11,096 bases of DNA from Acidimicrobiia bacterium (GCA_013695075.1 JACDBE010000227.1:1-11096); one strand, 5' to 3'; positions 1 through 6,929 are shown, numbered from the stretch's first letter. Notes: a model not told the origin generated them from the letters alone. Translations and numbers: made by a program.

Positions 1-21
1 TTCCATCGCATAGCGATGGAA
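1..21 (-). terminator. Perfect hairpin downstream of the antiporter gene
   Basis: A perfect 9-bp inverted repeat, TTCCATCGC / GCGATGGAA, is separated by only 3 bases (ATA). It lies 41 bases past the stop codon of the antiporter gene on the minus strand, where a transcription terminator or 3'-end-protecting hairpin is expected. No T-run can be seen because the window ends here, so intrinsic termination is inferred. Bases 13-17 (GCGAT) can also pair with 22-26 (ATCGC), giving a competing smaller hairpin. It could instead be half of an intergenic repeat continuing outside the window. Confidence 0.5.
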
Positions 22-62
22 ATCGCTCAAAGTTTGCGTTCAGGACCGGTTGCGGTGCCGGC

Positions 63-1430
63 TCAGGCGGTCAGCGTGTCCGCCATCGCCGCTTTGGTGT
101 CGCCACTGGGCGGCTTGTCGGTGGGCACCGAGCGCATGAACCGATCGAACAGGGGACCGGTCATGGCGGTGGTGATCAACGCCATCATCACCGCCCCCAC
201 CTGGGCCACCGGCGAGATGACGTTGGCTTGGACACCCTCGAGGGCCACCACCAGCACCAGGAGGCCGCGGCAGTTCATCAGCACGCCGAGCACGTTGCCC
301 TCCGCCCACGACATGCCGCCGAGGCGGGCCAGCGCCGCCCCGCCCAGCCACTTGCTGACGATGCCGCCCAGCAGGAACAGCCCGAGCCCACCCATGGCGG
401 CAACCGACAGCCTGGTGAAGTCGGTGCCCAGCCCGGAGAAGGCCAGGAAGATGGGCAGCAGGATGGTTCCGGTCAGCTCCGCCAGCCGGTGGCTCATGTC
501 GGCGAACAACGGCTTGCGCACCGGCATCGCCAGACCGGCCATGAATCCGCCGACGATCACCGTCATCCCCAGGAGATGCGCCACGTAGCCGGAGGCGAGC
601 ATCACCACGAAGATCAGGGCGAACAGACCCGAGTCGAGGCTGCCCGTGGACTGGTAACGGCGGGCGGCTCGTGCCATCAGCGGTTTGACGGCGAGCATCA
701 TGGCGGCGAGGTACGCCACCGACAGCGCCAGCTTGACGGTGAGGCCGCTCACCGCCTCGCCCCGCGCCAGCGACGCCGCCGACGACGCCGCCATGAACAT
801 CACCACCGTGCACACCGCGGCGGCGGCGATCCCGGTAGCGCCCATCCTCGACAAGGTGAGCCCCTTCTCCTGGAGGATGCGCACCATCACCGGAAAGGCG
901 GTGACCGCCATCATTGCCCCCACGAACAGAATGAAGCCGAGGTCGGAGGCCTCCGCCGGCTTGAAGACGTCGGTGGCCATGACCGGGCCGATCACCAGCC
1001 CCAACGCCATCGGGATGGCGACCACACCGGCCCCCACCAAGACGATGCCCCGCATCCTGCCCTTGAGCAGCCCGCCGTCGACCTCGAGCCCGGTGAGGAA
1101 CATGAACACCAGCAGGGCCACCTGGCCGATCCCGCCGATGATGGTGCGGGCCTGGGCGGGGAACAGGCACCAGGTGGGGCTCTCCACCGTTCCCGGAGGT
1201 GCCGCCACCAGCGCCTGGGCGCAGTGGAGGACGTCGGGGGCGGAGAAGCCACCCCACAACGCCGGGCCGAGCAGGGTCGGGCCCAGCAGGACACCGGCGA
1301 CGATCTCGCCGACCACCCGGGGTTGGCCGATCCGTACGAACAGCGAACCCACCAGGCGGGCCATCACCACGATCAGGGTGAGGTCGAGCAGCAGGAAACC
1401 AACCACCTGCCCGGCATCGAGCGGCCTCAC
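63..1430 (-). CDS. Cation:proton antiporter homologue (CPA2, CHX/Kef-like), acidic pair missing
   Basis: A 455-residue polytopic membrane protein of the monovalent cation:proton antiporter-2 superfamily, which exchanges K+ or Na+ for H+ across the cytoplasmic membrane. Family marks are GQPRVVGEIVAGVLLGP (35-51), FLTGLEVD (111-118), the CHX-type VTAFPVMVRIL (176-186), FSGLGTDF (331-338) and LMNCRGL (384-390). About 12 hydrophobic segments fill residues 8-430. There is no C-terminal TrkA-N or universal-stress domain, only a short polar tail. The chosen start is GTG at 1430, preceded by a strong purine-rich ribosome site (GGGAGGGG). Oddly, the helix that normally carries AAAVDDV reads AAAVCTV (204-210), and the Glu usual after MNTRGL is hydrophobic here. 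Classical coupled antiport is therefore doubtful. It follows the halogenase-like gene on the same strand and may be co-transcribed with it. Confidence 0.85.
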   Translation of the reverse strand: MRPLDAGQVVGFLLLDLTLIVVMARLVGSLFVRIGQPRVVGEIVAGVLLGPTLLGPALWGGFSAPDVLHCAQALVAAPPGTVESPTWCLFPAQARTIIGGIGQVALLVFMFLTGLEVDGGLLKGRMRGIVLVGAGVVAIPMALGLVIGPVMATDVFKPAEASDLGFILFVGAMMAVTAFPVMVRILQEKGLTLSRMGATGIAAAAVCTVVMFMAASSAASLARGEAVSGLTVKLALSVAYLAAMMLAVKPLMARAARRYQSTGSLDSGLFALIFVVMLASGYVAHLLGMTVIVGGFMAGLAMPVRKPLFADMSHRLAELTGTILLPIFLAFSGLGTDFTRLSVAAMGGLGLFLLGGIVSKWLGGAALARLGGMSWAEGNVLGVLMNCRGLLVLVVALEGVQANVISPVAQVGAVMMALITTAMTGPLFDRFMRSVPTDKPPSGDTKAAMADTLTA

Positions 1431-1494
1431 AGCTGCCCCTCCCTTCCTCGAGGTCTCACGCCTCTAGCCGCTGCCCGCCGCCGACCTGCGCTAC

Positions 1495-1532
1495 CCGCCG
1501 GCTGCGGCCAGAGCGGGGACCACCGCCGGCGG
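1495..1532 (-). other. GC-rich inverted repeat between halogenase and antiporter genes
   Basis: CCGCCGGC (1495-1502) and GCCGGCGG (1525-1532) form a perfect 8-bp stem with a 22-base loop, beginning 4 bases after the stop codon of the halogenase-like gene. It could attenuate transcription or protect the upstream message end. There is no T-run, and such repeats arise by chance in DNA this GC-rich, so the role is uncertain. The rest of the 106-base gap holds only the ribosome site of the antiporter gene. Confidence 0.3.
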
Positions 1533-1536
1533 CGAC

Positions 1537-2925
1537 TCAGCTGGCCTCGCGCAGCCACGCTTCGGTGGACTCGAAGTCGCTCAGCGTCGAGTTCCACAGC
1601 GGGGCCCGTTCGGGGTGGAAACGGGACCCGATGGGCACCGAGTACAGCCCCTCGTCGTCGTAGGTACGCTCCCGGTTGAGCAGGCGGCGGAAGTCGCCAA
1701 GCGCAGTATCGAAGATGGGGTCCTGCATCATGTCGTCGTAGATGCGCCCGGCGAAGACGTCGGTGAGCGGTGAGCGGTACTTGCTGTGCACCAGGTAGGC
1801 GAACGCCAGCGGGTTCTCCCAGAAGGTGTCCAGCACGTCCTCGAGCACGTCGATGCCCTTCTCCACCCGCACCATGTAGTCGTGGAACGGGTTGTCGCTG
1901 TCCCGACCCTCGCCGGACAGATAGGCGGTGGCGGCCTCCACCGCCATGGTGGCCTCCCGCAGCGCCACGTACAGCCCGAAAGAGAAGATGGGGTCGACGA
2001 AACGGTGCGAGTCGCCGATGCACATGTACCCCGGACCGGCGAACTTGCGCACCTGGAACGAGTAGTTGGGGACGGTGCGCGCCGGTTCGGTCATCACCCC
2101 CACCGGGACCCGTTCCGCCAGCCCCTTGTTGAGCTCCTGGATCTCGCGCAGCACGAAATCCTGGCGGGGCTCGCCCTTCTCCTTGAAGTAGCCGGCGGGG
2201 GTGACGATGCCGATGCTGGTGACCTCGTCGTCGATGGGGATCGCCCATGCCCAGTGGTACTTCTTGGTGTAGAAGATGTGGGTGTTGCCCGGTTGATCGG
2301 TCCGGTCGTCGCCTCCCGGGCCCCGCTGGTAGTCGGATATGTGGGTGAATTGGGCGATCTGCTTGTCGTAGGACCCCAGGTACTTGGGTCCGGTGACCTT
2401 CCTGTTGGCCAGGAACGTGGCCTGACCGGAGCAGTCCAGGGTGAGCTGGGCACCGATCGAGATGGTGGGCCCGTCGGCGGTGGCGACGGTGACCCCGACC
2501 ATCGTCCCCTCCTCGTCGAGGATGGGATCGGATGCCCGCCCCTTGATCAACTCGGCGCCCCGCTCCACGGCGGTGTCGAGCAGCATGGCGTCGAACACGC
2601 TGCGACGCACCTGCCAGGTCACCTGGTCGTGGAGGCCCTCTTCGTCGCGCCGCATAACGGGCACCCACCAGTCGGGGTTGCCCCGGGTGCCGAACACGGT
2701 GACCCCGTGCTTGACCGGGTGACCGGCGGCGTTCATCTTGTCGCCGAATCCCATGCCGCGCACGATGGCGCCGCATTCGCCGGTCATCGACTCGCCGATG
2801 TGGAAGCGGGGGTAATCCTCGCGCTCGACGATGATCGGAGTGATACCCCTGTCGAGCAGCAGGAGGGCCATCGCGGCCCCGGCCGGTCCACCGCCAATGA
2901 TGACGACATCGGTCGTTCGGTCCAT
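1537..2925 (-). CDS. Flavin-dependent halogenase-like FAD oxidoreductase
   Basis: A 462-residue soluble FAD protein. Halogenases of this family use reduced FAD, O2 and chloride or bromide to halogenate aromatic, pyrrole or phenol-like substrates, often carrier-bound. The FAD dinucleotide motif GGGPAG is at 11-16, with Glu34 ending the second strand, and PRFHIGES is at 39-46. The halogenase mark WxWxIP is exact (WAWAIP, 225-230). The FxxPxxSxG mark is also exact (FVDPIFSFG, 309-317), after GDS at 304-306. Lys72 in PVKHG is placed like the catalytic lysine of CmlS-type halogenases. The start is ATG at 2925, with AAGGAG at 2942-2937 eleven bases upstream. No flavin reductase, carrier protein or synthase is in the window, so the substrate is unknown. 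Alternatives are a related monooxygenase or a geranylgeranyl-reductase-like enzyme, but both halogenase motifs argue against these. Confidence 0.75.
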   Translation of the reverse strand: MDRTTDVVIIGGGPAGAAMALLLLDRGITPIIVEREDYPRFHIGESMTGECGAIVRGMGFGDKMNAAGHPVKHGVTVFGTRGNPDWWVPVMRRDEEGLHDQVTWQVRRSVFDAMLLDTAVERGAELIKGRASDPILDEEGTMVGVTVATADGPTISIGAQLTLDCSGQATFLANRKVTGPKYLGSYDKQIAQFTHISDYQRGPGGDDRTDQPGNTHIFYTKKYHWAWAIPIDDEVTSIGIVTPAGYFKEKGEPRQDFVLREIQELNKGLAERVPVGVMTEPARTVPNYSFQVRKFAGPGYMCIGDSHRFVDPIFSFGLYVALREATMAVEAATAYLSGEGRDSDNPFHDYMVRVEKGIDVLEDVLDTFWENPLAFAYLVHSKYRSPLTDVFAGRIYDDMMQDPIFDTALGDFRRLLNRERTYDDEGLYSVPIGSRFHPERAPLWNSTLSDFESTEAWLREAS

Positions 2926-2936
2926 GATGATTATGG

Positions 2937-2959
2937 CTCCTTCGGGGGGCGCGATGGTA
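2937..2959 (-). promoter_or_regulatory. Predicted -10 box and ribosome site of the halogenase-like gene
   Basis: On the minus strand TACCAT (2959-2954) matches the TAnnnT form of an actinobacterial -10 box, placed 28 bases before the ATG. This would give a leader of roughly 20 bases containing AAGGAG (2942-2937). No convincing -35 hexamer is visible. The position where it should lie overlaps a 14-bp palindrome, consistent with a regulated promoter. Confidence 0.4.
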
Positions 2960-2962
2960 CCT

Positions 2963-2993
2963 GGTCGCGACCGGCTGGAAGGTACCGGTACCT
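2963..2993. promoter_or_regulatory. Two palindromes in the divergent promoter region (candidate operators)
   Basis: GGTCGCGACC (2963-2972) is a perfect 10-bp palindrome and AGGTACCGGTACCT (2980-2993) a perfect 14-bp palindrome. The 9-mer GGTACCTGG occurs at 2956-2964 and again at 2987-2995. These sites cover the spacer and the -35 position of the predicted halogenase promoter, where a dimeric repressor would block RNA polymerase. No regulator gene adjoins them, so the binding protein is unknown. Confidence 0.4.
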
Positions 2994-3064
2994 GGCGGGC
3001 GCCCGATATGGGTCCGCGGGCCTATTAGATCGATGCCACCCTCCGAACCCGGTGGGCGCGGTGG

Positions 3065-3070
3065 TACCGT
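3065..3070 (+). promoter_or_regulatory. Predicted -10 box of the corA-like gene
   Basis: TACCGT (3065-3070) lies 12 bases before the ATG of the metal transporter gene, predicting a leader of only about five bases. This agrees with the absence of a Shine-Dalgarno sequence before that start. An AT-rich patch at 3023-3030 (TATTAGAT) is an alternative -10 element farther upstream. No clear -35 is seen for either. Confidence 0.35.
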
Positions 3071-3082
3071 TGCCACCGAGCC

Positions 3083-4066
3083 ATGCATCTGCGATATGTG
3101 ACGCCGAGCGCGGTCGAGGTTGGAGGTGCGGATGACCTCGTTCGCTGGCGCCACCGCAGCGACGGGTTCCTGTGGCTCCACCTCGACGGATGGGACGACG
3201 AGGCCGCCGCCCTGTTGCGCAACGAGTTCGGGTGCCACCCGCAGGCGATCGCCGCTTGCGGGCAACGGACCCACCTGCCCACCTTCCACGGGTACCCCGA
3301 CCACTGGTTCGTGGTGGTGCATCGCCCGCTGATCGGCCGGGCAGGGCATGTCCACCTGCTCCAGATCGAGCAGTTCATCCGTGACGACGCCCTCATCACG
3401 CTGCGCGGACCGCACAACCCCGACATCGACCCCCAACAGGTCGACCGCCACACCGAGGAGCTGCGGACCCGGTTGGATGCCGGAAGGCTGCACCCGAAGT
3501 CCCCGTCCGAGCTATCTCACGCCCTGGTGTCGGGGTTGGCCCGAGAGCATCGCACCGTGCTCGACGCCCTGGCCGGTCGGGCTTCCGCCCTGGAGCAGGA
3601 TGTGATGCGCGACGACCTGCGCCACCCCGAGCAGCTGCTGGAACGCATGTTCCTGCTCCGCCACGAGCTGGTCACCCTGCGCACCATGGCCGGCAACACC
3701 CATGAGGTGTTCGGGCGGATGGCTGGCGTGGCGGGGACCCCGACATTCGACGATCGGGATCTGATGGCGGACCTGTCCGACCGCTTCGAGCGGGTCCGCC
3801 ACATCGGCGACAGCGAGCGGGAGTTCGTGGCCGGGGTCATCGACTACTACCAGACCAAGACCGCCACCAAGATGACGGTGGCCATGGAGCGGCTGGCGGT
3901 GCTGGCGGCGGTGACCCTGCCGATCACCGCATTGGCGTCGATATACGGCATGAACGTCATCGTCAACGGATCGACCCACTGGGGCCACCTCGCCGCCGCC
4001 CTGGCCGCCATGGCCCTGATCAGCGGGCTGCTGCTGCGTTGGACCAAACGCCAGGGCTGGTGGTAA
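3083..4066 (+). CDS. corA: CorA-family divalent metal ion transporter
   Basis: A 327-residue protein of the CorA/ZntB metal ion transporter family. These form homopentameric channels in the cytoplasmic membrane carrying Mg2+, Co2+ or related ions. A long soluble N-terminal domain (1-265) ends in a charged stalk helix. Two C-terminal membrane helices follow, about 270-288 and 303-317, and the signature YGMN is at 288-291, exactly where the family has it. A short basic tail (TKRQGWW) completes the usual form. The loop after GMN reads VIVNGSTHWG and lacks the MPEL sequence of classical Mg2+ CorA, so the ion is less certain and ZntB-like transport is possible. The length is normal. The start is ATG at 3083 with no ribosome site, fitting a short-leader transcript. 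It is divergent from the halogenase-like gene and 118 bases ahead of the ABC importer operon. Confidence 0.9.
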   Translation: MHLRYVTPSAVEVGGADDLVRWRHRSDGFLWLHLDGWDDEAAALLRNEFGCHPQAIAACGQRTHLPTFHGYPDHWFVVVHRPLIGRAGHVHLLQIEQFIRDDALITLRGPHNPDIDPQQVDRHTEELRTRLDAGRLHPKSPSELSHALVSGLAREHRTVLDALAGRASALEQDVMRDDLRHPEQLLERMFLLRHELVTLRTMAGNTHEVFGRMAGVAGTPTFDDRDLMADLSDRFERVRHIGDSEREFVAGVIDYYQTKTATKMTVAMERLAVLAAVTLPITALASIYGMNVIVNGSTHWGHLAAALAAMALISGLLLRWTKRQGWW

Positions 4067-4154
4067 ATCCTGCAACCTAAGGCTGCTACGTGTCGTGGTG
4101 ACCCGCGATCCGCTGAAGTTGGCGAGGGTGCGGCCAGCTGCGCTCGCCGCTGCC

Positions 4155-4178
4155 TACGCTTGCCCCATCCCGAGGAGG
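4155..4178 (+). promoter_or_regulatory. Candidate -10 box and ribosome site of the amino acid importer operon
   Basis: TACGCT (4155-4160) may be a -10 box, giving a leader near 18 bases. The ribosome site GAGGAGG (4172-4178) stands 6 bases before ATG 4185 and decides that start over an in-frame upstream GTG at 4095. A 6-bp inverted repeat, GGCGAG (4121-4126) / CTCGCC (4143-4148), lies just upstream and could end corA transcription or bind a regulator. The -10 call is weak; the ribosome site is strong. Confidence 0.45.
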
Positions 4179-4184
4179 ACAACG

Positions 4185-5084
4185 ATGCGCTGGAGAACGA
4201 TGCTGACCGTGGCCGCGGTGCTCGCCGTGGCGGCCTCCGCCTGCGGTGGTGACGACGACGGCGCCGCCGCCACCACCAGCGGGGACGCCGCCACCAGCAC
4301 CACCGCCGCCACCGCCACCAACGCAGATACGTGCGGCATAGACAACCTGGAGCTGGTGACCCCCGGCACCCTGACCGTGGCCACCGGCGAGCCGGCCTTC
4401 CCGCCCTGGGTGCTCGACGACGACCCCGCCGGGGGTGAGGGGTTCGAAGCCGCCGTGGTCTACGCCGTGGCCAACGCCATGGGCTTCAGCGACGACCAGG
4501 TGACGTGGATCCGCACCGACTTCAACGAGGCCATCGCCCCCGGGCCCAAGGACTTCGACTTCAACATCCAGCAGTACTCCATCAGCGACGAGCGGGACGA
4601 GGTGGTCGACTTCTCCGACGGGTACTACACCGTGAAGCAGGCGCTGGTGGCGTTCGCCGACTCCCCGGTGGCGGCCGCCACCACGGTGGGTGACCTGGCC
4701 GAGTTCCGGCTGGGGGCCCAGATCGGCACCACCAGCCTGGACTACATCGAGGACGTCATCCAGCCCACCACCCCAGCGAGCGTGTACGACACCAACGCCG
4801 ACGCCAAGTCGGCCATCGACGCCCAACAGGTCGACGCCCTGGTGTTCGATCTGCCGACGGCGTTCTTCATCACCGCCGTGGAGATGCCCGACACCGCCAT
4901 CGTCGGTCAGTTCGAAACGCCCGGTGAGGCGGCCGAGGAGCTGGGGATGCTGTTCGCCGATGGCAACCCGCTGGTCGAATGCGTCAACGTCGCCCTGGCG
5001 GCGGCGACTGACGACGGCACCCTGGCCGCCCTCGAGGAGCAGTACCTGGCCAACGGCGGCGACATCCCGACCATCACCCCCTGA
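4185..5084 (+). CDS. Polar amino acid ABC transporter, substrate-binding lipoprotein
   Basis: A 299-residue family 3 solute-binding protein, predicted to be tethered to the outer face of the membrane and to deliver an amino acid to the permease. It opens with a lipoprotein signal peptide: MRWR, a hydrophobic core, then ASAC with lipidated Cys20. A flexible Asp/Ala/Thr linker follows (about 21-47). The binding fold starts near 57 (LVTPGTLTVATGEPAFPPW). SDERDEVVDFSDGYY (134-148) is the family signature; its Arg137 is the residue that in relatives such as GlnH binds the ligand carboxylate. GTTSLDY (181-187) and DALVFDLPTA (217-226) line the second lobe. The ligand cannot be told from sequence. 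The start at ATG 4185 is set by GAGGAGG six bases upstream and by the signal peptide. It is first of three tightly packed genes. Confidence 0.9.
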   Translation: MRWRTMLTVAAVLAVAASACGGDDDGAAATTSGDAATSTTAATATNADTCGIDNLELVTPGTLTVATGEPAFPPWVLDDDPAGGEGFEAAVVYAVANAMGFSDDQVTWIRTDFNEAIAPGPKDFDFNIQQYSISDERDEVVDFSDGYYTVKQALVAFADSPVAAATTVGDLAEFRLGAQIGTTSLDYIEDVIQPTTPASVYDTNADAKSAIDAQQVDALVFDLPTAFFITAVEMPDTAIVGQFETPGEAAEELGMLFADGNPLVECVNVALAAATDDGTLAALEEQYLANGGDIPTITP

Positions 5085-5087
5085 CGG

Positions 5088-5954
5088 GTGATCGGATCGG
5101 GGCCACCGGCCGTCGACGTTCCGGGCGCCGCACCGCCGGAGACCCGGTGGCGGTCACTGACCACCGAACAGGGTGCCCGCGGCGCCCTGATCGCCGCCGC
5201 CTCCACCGTGGTGGTGGTGGCCGCCGCCTCGTGGTGGATCCTCACCTCGGAGACCTGGCCGGCGGTGCAGCGCCAGTTCTTCAACCCGGAGAACTTCGCC
5301 GAGTCGTGGCCGGCGGTGGTGTCCGGGTTCTGGCTCGACGTGCGGATGTTCCTAGTAGCCGAGGTGGCCATCCTGGTGTTCGCCCTGCTGCTGGCGGTGA
5401 TCCGGGCGCTGCGGGGGCCGGCGTTCTTCCCGCTGCGGGCGATGACCGTGGTCTACATCGACCTGATGCGGGGCATCCCCATCATCCTGCTGGTGCTGCT
5501 GCTGGGCTTCGGGATCCCCGCCCTCGATCTTCCCGGGGTGCCCCGCAGCCCGCTGTTTTGGGGGCTGGCCGCCCTGGTGCTGTCCTACTCGGCGTACACC
5601 GCCGAGGTGTACCGCGCCGGGATCGAGTCCGTACACGAGAGCCAGCGGATGTCGGCGCGGGCGCTGGGGCTGACCCAGTGGCAGGCGCTGCGCCACGTGC
5701 TTGTGCCGCAGGCGGTGCGCAACGTGGTGCCGGCGCTGCTCAACGGGTTCGTCAGCCTGCAAAAGGACGTGGCGCTGGTGTACATCCTCGGCATCCGTGA
5801 GGCGGTGCGGGAAGCGCAGATCTACAACGCCCGCACCTTCAACTACACCGGCTACGTGGCGGCGGCGGTGCTGTTCCTGGCGGTGTCGGTGCCGGTGGCC
5901 CGCTTCACCGACTGGTACGCCGCCCGGGACCGCCGCCGCAAGCAGGCCGGATGA
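5088..5954 (+). CDS. Polar amino acid ABC transporter, permease
   Basis: A 288-residue inner-membrane permease of the His/Glu/Gln (HisM/GlnP) family, probably acting as a homodimer because the operon has only one permease gene. After a Pro-rich cytoplasmic leader it has a first helix near 32-52, then the conserved core with helices near 86-107, 118-142, 157-172, 213-236 and 255-272. YIDLMRGIP (123-131) is the family form of the segment before the coupling region. The EAA loop that docks with the ATPase spans about 173-210 (EVYRAGIESV onward, with ARALGLTQWQALRHVLVPQA). The start is GTG at 5088, three bases after the binding-protein stop, without its own ribosome site, so translation is probably coupled. 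Its stop overlaps the ATPase start as ATGA. Confidence 0.92.
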   Translation: MIGSGPPAVDVPGAAPPETRWRSLTTEQGARGALIAAASTVVVVAAASWWILTSETWPAVQRQFFNPENFAESWPAVVSGFWLDVRMFLVAEVAILVFALLLAVIRALRGPAFFPLRAMTVVYIDLMRGIPIILLVLLLGFGIPALDLPGVPRSPLFWGLAALVLSYSAYTAEVYRAGIESVHESQRMSARALGLTQWQALRHVLVPQAVRNVVPALLNGFVSLQKDVALVYILGIREAVREAQIYNARTFNYTGYVAAAVLFLAVSVPVARFTDWYAARDRRRKQAG

Positions 5955-6703
5955 CCGCCGTCGCCAAGCTCGAGGTGCGCGCCGTGTCCAAGGCGTTCGA
6001 CGGCAAGCCGGTGCTGGTCGACGTCAATCTCGCTGTAGCCGAACACGACGTAGTGTGCCTCATCGGGTCGTCGGGATCGGGCAAGTCCACCCTGCTCAAG
6101 TGCATCGACCTGCTGGTCCCCATCGACACGGGGGAGATCATCCTCGACGGCAGGGTGATCACCGCCCGCGGTGTCGACGCCGACGCCGTGCGCCACGGCA
6201 TCGGGATCGTGTTCCAGGCCTTCAACCTCTTCCCGCACCTCACCGTGCTCGACAACATCACGCTGTCGCCACGGCGGGTACACCGCATGGAACGAGCCGA
6301 CGCCGAGCAACGGGCCCGCAGCCTCCTCTACCGGTTCGGGCTGGTCGACAAGGAGGCCGACTACCCCGATCGACTCTCCGGTGGGCAGCAGCAACGGGTG
6401 GCCATCGTGCGCGCTCTGGCCTCCCAGCCGGCGCTGATGCTGCTCGACGAGATCACCTCGGCGCTCGATCCCGAGCTGGTGGCCGAGGTCCTCAACGTGG
6501 TGCGCCAGCTCAAGGACGATGGGATGACGATGGTCATCGCCACCCACGAGATGGGCTTCGCCAGGGAGGTGGCCGACCGGGTGTGCTTCCTCGACGGGGG
6601 GCGGATCCTGGAGCATGGCCCTCCCGCTGAGATCTTCACCAACCCGCAGCAGGAGCGCACGCAGCGCTTCCTACAGCGGATCATCGAAGCCGGCCGGCTC
6701 TAA
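5951..6703 (+). CDS. Polar amino acid ABC transporter, ATP-binding protein
   Basis: A 250-residue ATPase of the HisP/GlnQ type that powers the importer from the cytoplasmic side. All nucleotide-binding motifs are intact: Walker A GSSGSGKST (39-47), Q-loop Gln89 in FQAFNLFPHLTV, signature LSGGQQQR (142-149), Walker B LMLLDE with Glu167 (162-167), D-loop SALD (170-173) and switch His199 in ATHEMGFA. Ile168 follows the catalytic Glu where Pro is commoner; this variant is known in actinobacterial relatives and should not abolish function. The ATG overlaps the permease stop by four bases (ATGA), so the two are translationally coupled. It is the last gene of the importer operon and faces the histidine kinase gene tail to tail. 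Confidence 0.95.
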   Translation: MTAVAKLEVRAVSKAFDGKPVLVDVNLAVAEHDVVCLIGSSGSGKSTLLKCIDLLVPIDTGEIILDGRVITARGVDADAVRHGIGIVFQAFNLFPHLTVLDNITLSPRRVHRMERADAEQRARSLLYRFGLVDKEADYPDRLSGGQQQRVAIVRALASQPALMLLDEITSALDPELVAEVLNVVRQLKDDGMTMVIATHEMGFAREVADRVCFLDGGRILEHGPPAEIFTNPQQERTQRFLQRIIEAGRL

Positions 6704-6754
6704 GAGGAATGTCGGTCGCACGATGAGCGAGGTGTATCACCTGACTTGGGGTGC

Positions 6755-6844
6755 TACACCGAGCAGGCAGGTGGCGGACTGGTCACCTTCGACACCATTC
6801 TCGCTCGTGTCGCCCGCCAGCGAGGTATTGCCGACTACAGCTGA
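6755..6844 (+). pseudogene. Coding-like 3' gene remnant (possible PIN-type C-terminus)
   Basis: In the gap after the ATPase gene, the plus strand reads from codon 6755 as YTEQAGGGLVTFDTILARVA, then RQRGIADYS, then a stop at 6842. This has the composition of a soluble protein end, with no start codon or sensible upstream sequence. The pattern LVTFDxxLxxxA resembles the C-terminal acidic motif of PIN-domain (VapC-like) toxins, but 29 residues are too few to be sure. The remaining bases of the 226-base gap show nothing else convincing; a 55-codon frame at 6723-6890 looks spurious. Confidence 0.25.
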
Positions 6845-6883
6845 GGGTGGCTTACGGCGATTCCGACAACGCCGGCGGCGGAG

Positions 6884-6905
6884 TCGATGACTGGGGTGCC
6901 ATCGA
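6884..6905 (-). terminator. Weak hairpin downstream of the histidine kinase gene
   Basis: TCGATG (6884-6889) and CATCGA (6900-6905) form a perfect 6-bp stem with a 10-base loop, 24 bases past the kinase stop codon. No T-run follows on the minus strand, so this is at best a weak or factor-assisted terminator. Confidence 0.2.
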
Positions 6906-6929
6906 GCCGTCCGGTCCCCGCGGGTGGGG

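Noticed and set aside
40..1257. Minus-strand open frame of 405 codons in another frame of the antiporter gene
   Set aside because: Gly/Arg/His-rich low-complexity product; the 63-1430 frame carries all the family motifs.
228..1679. Long plus-strand open frame (483 codons) opposite the antiporter gene
   Set aside because: His/Arg/Gln-rich translation without domains; it is the antisense shadow of a well-supported gene in GC-rich DNA.
1786..3135. Plus-strand open frame of 449 codons antisense to the halogenase-like gene
   Set aside because: Compositional shadow; it runs through the promoter region and has no recognisable motif.
1427..3493. Minus-strand open frame of 688 codons spanning halogenase, promoter and corA regions
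   Set aside because: Out of frame with the halogenase gene and antisense to corA; Arg/His-rich with no domain signal.
4095..4184. 30-codon N-terminal extension of the binding protein
   Set aside because: It would bury the lipoprotein signal peptide, and a strong ribosome site precedes ATG 4185.
6571..6620. Ile in place of Pro after the ATPase Walker B Glu taken as a defect
   Set aside because: This substitution is frequent in related actinobacterial amino acid importers and all catalytic residues are present; the relevant codon is near 6452, not a lesion elsewhere.
6723..6890. Small plus-strand frame of 55 codons after the ATPase gene
   Set aside because: Ends in an Arg-rich low-complexity run, with no ribosome site or recognisable motif.
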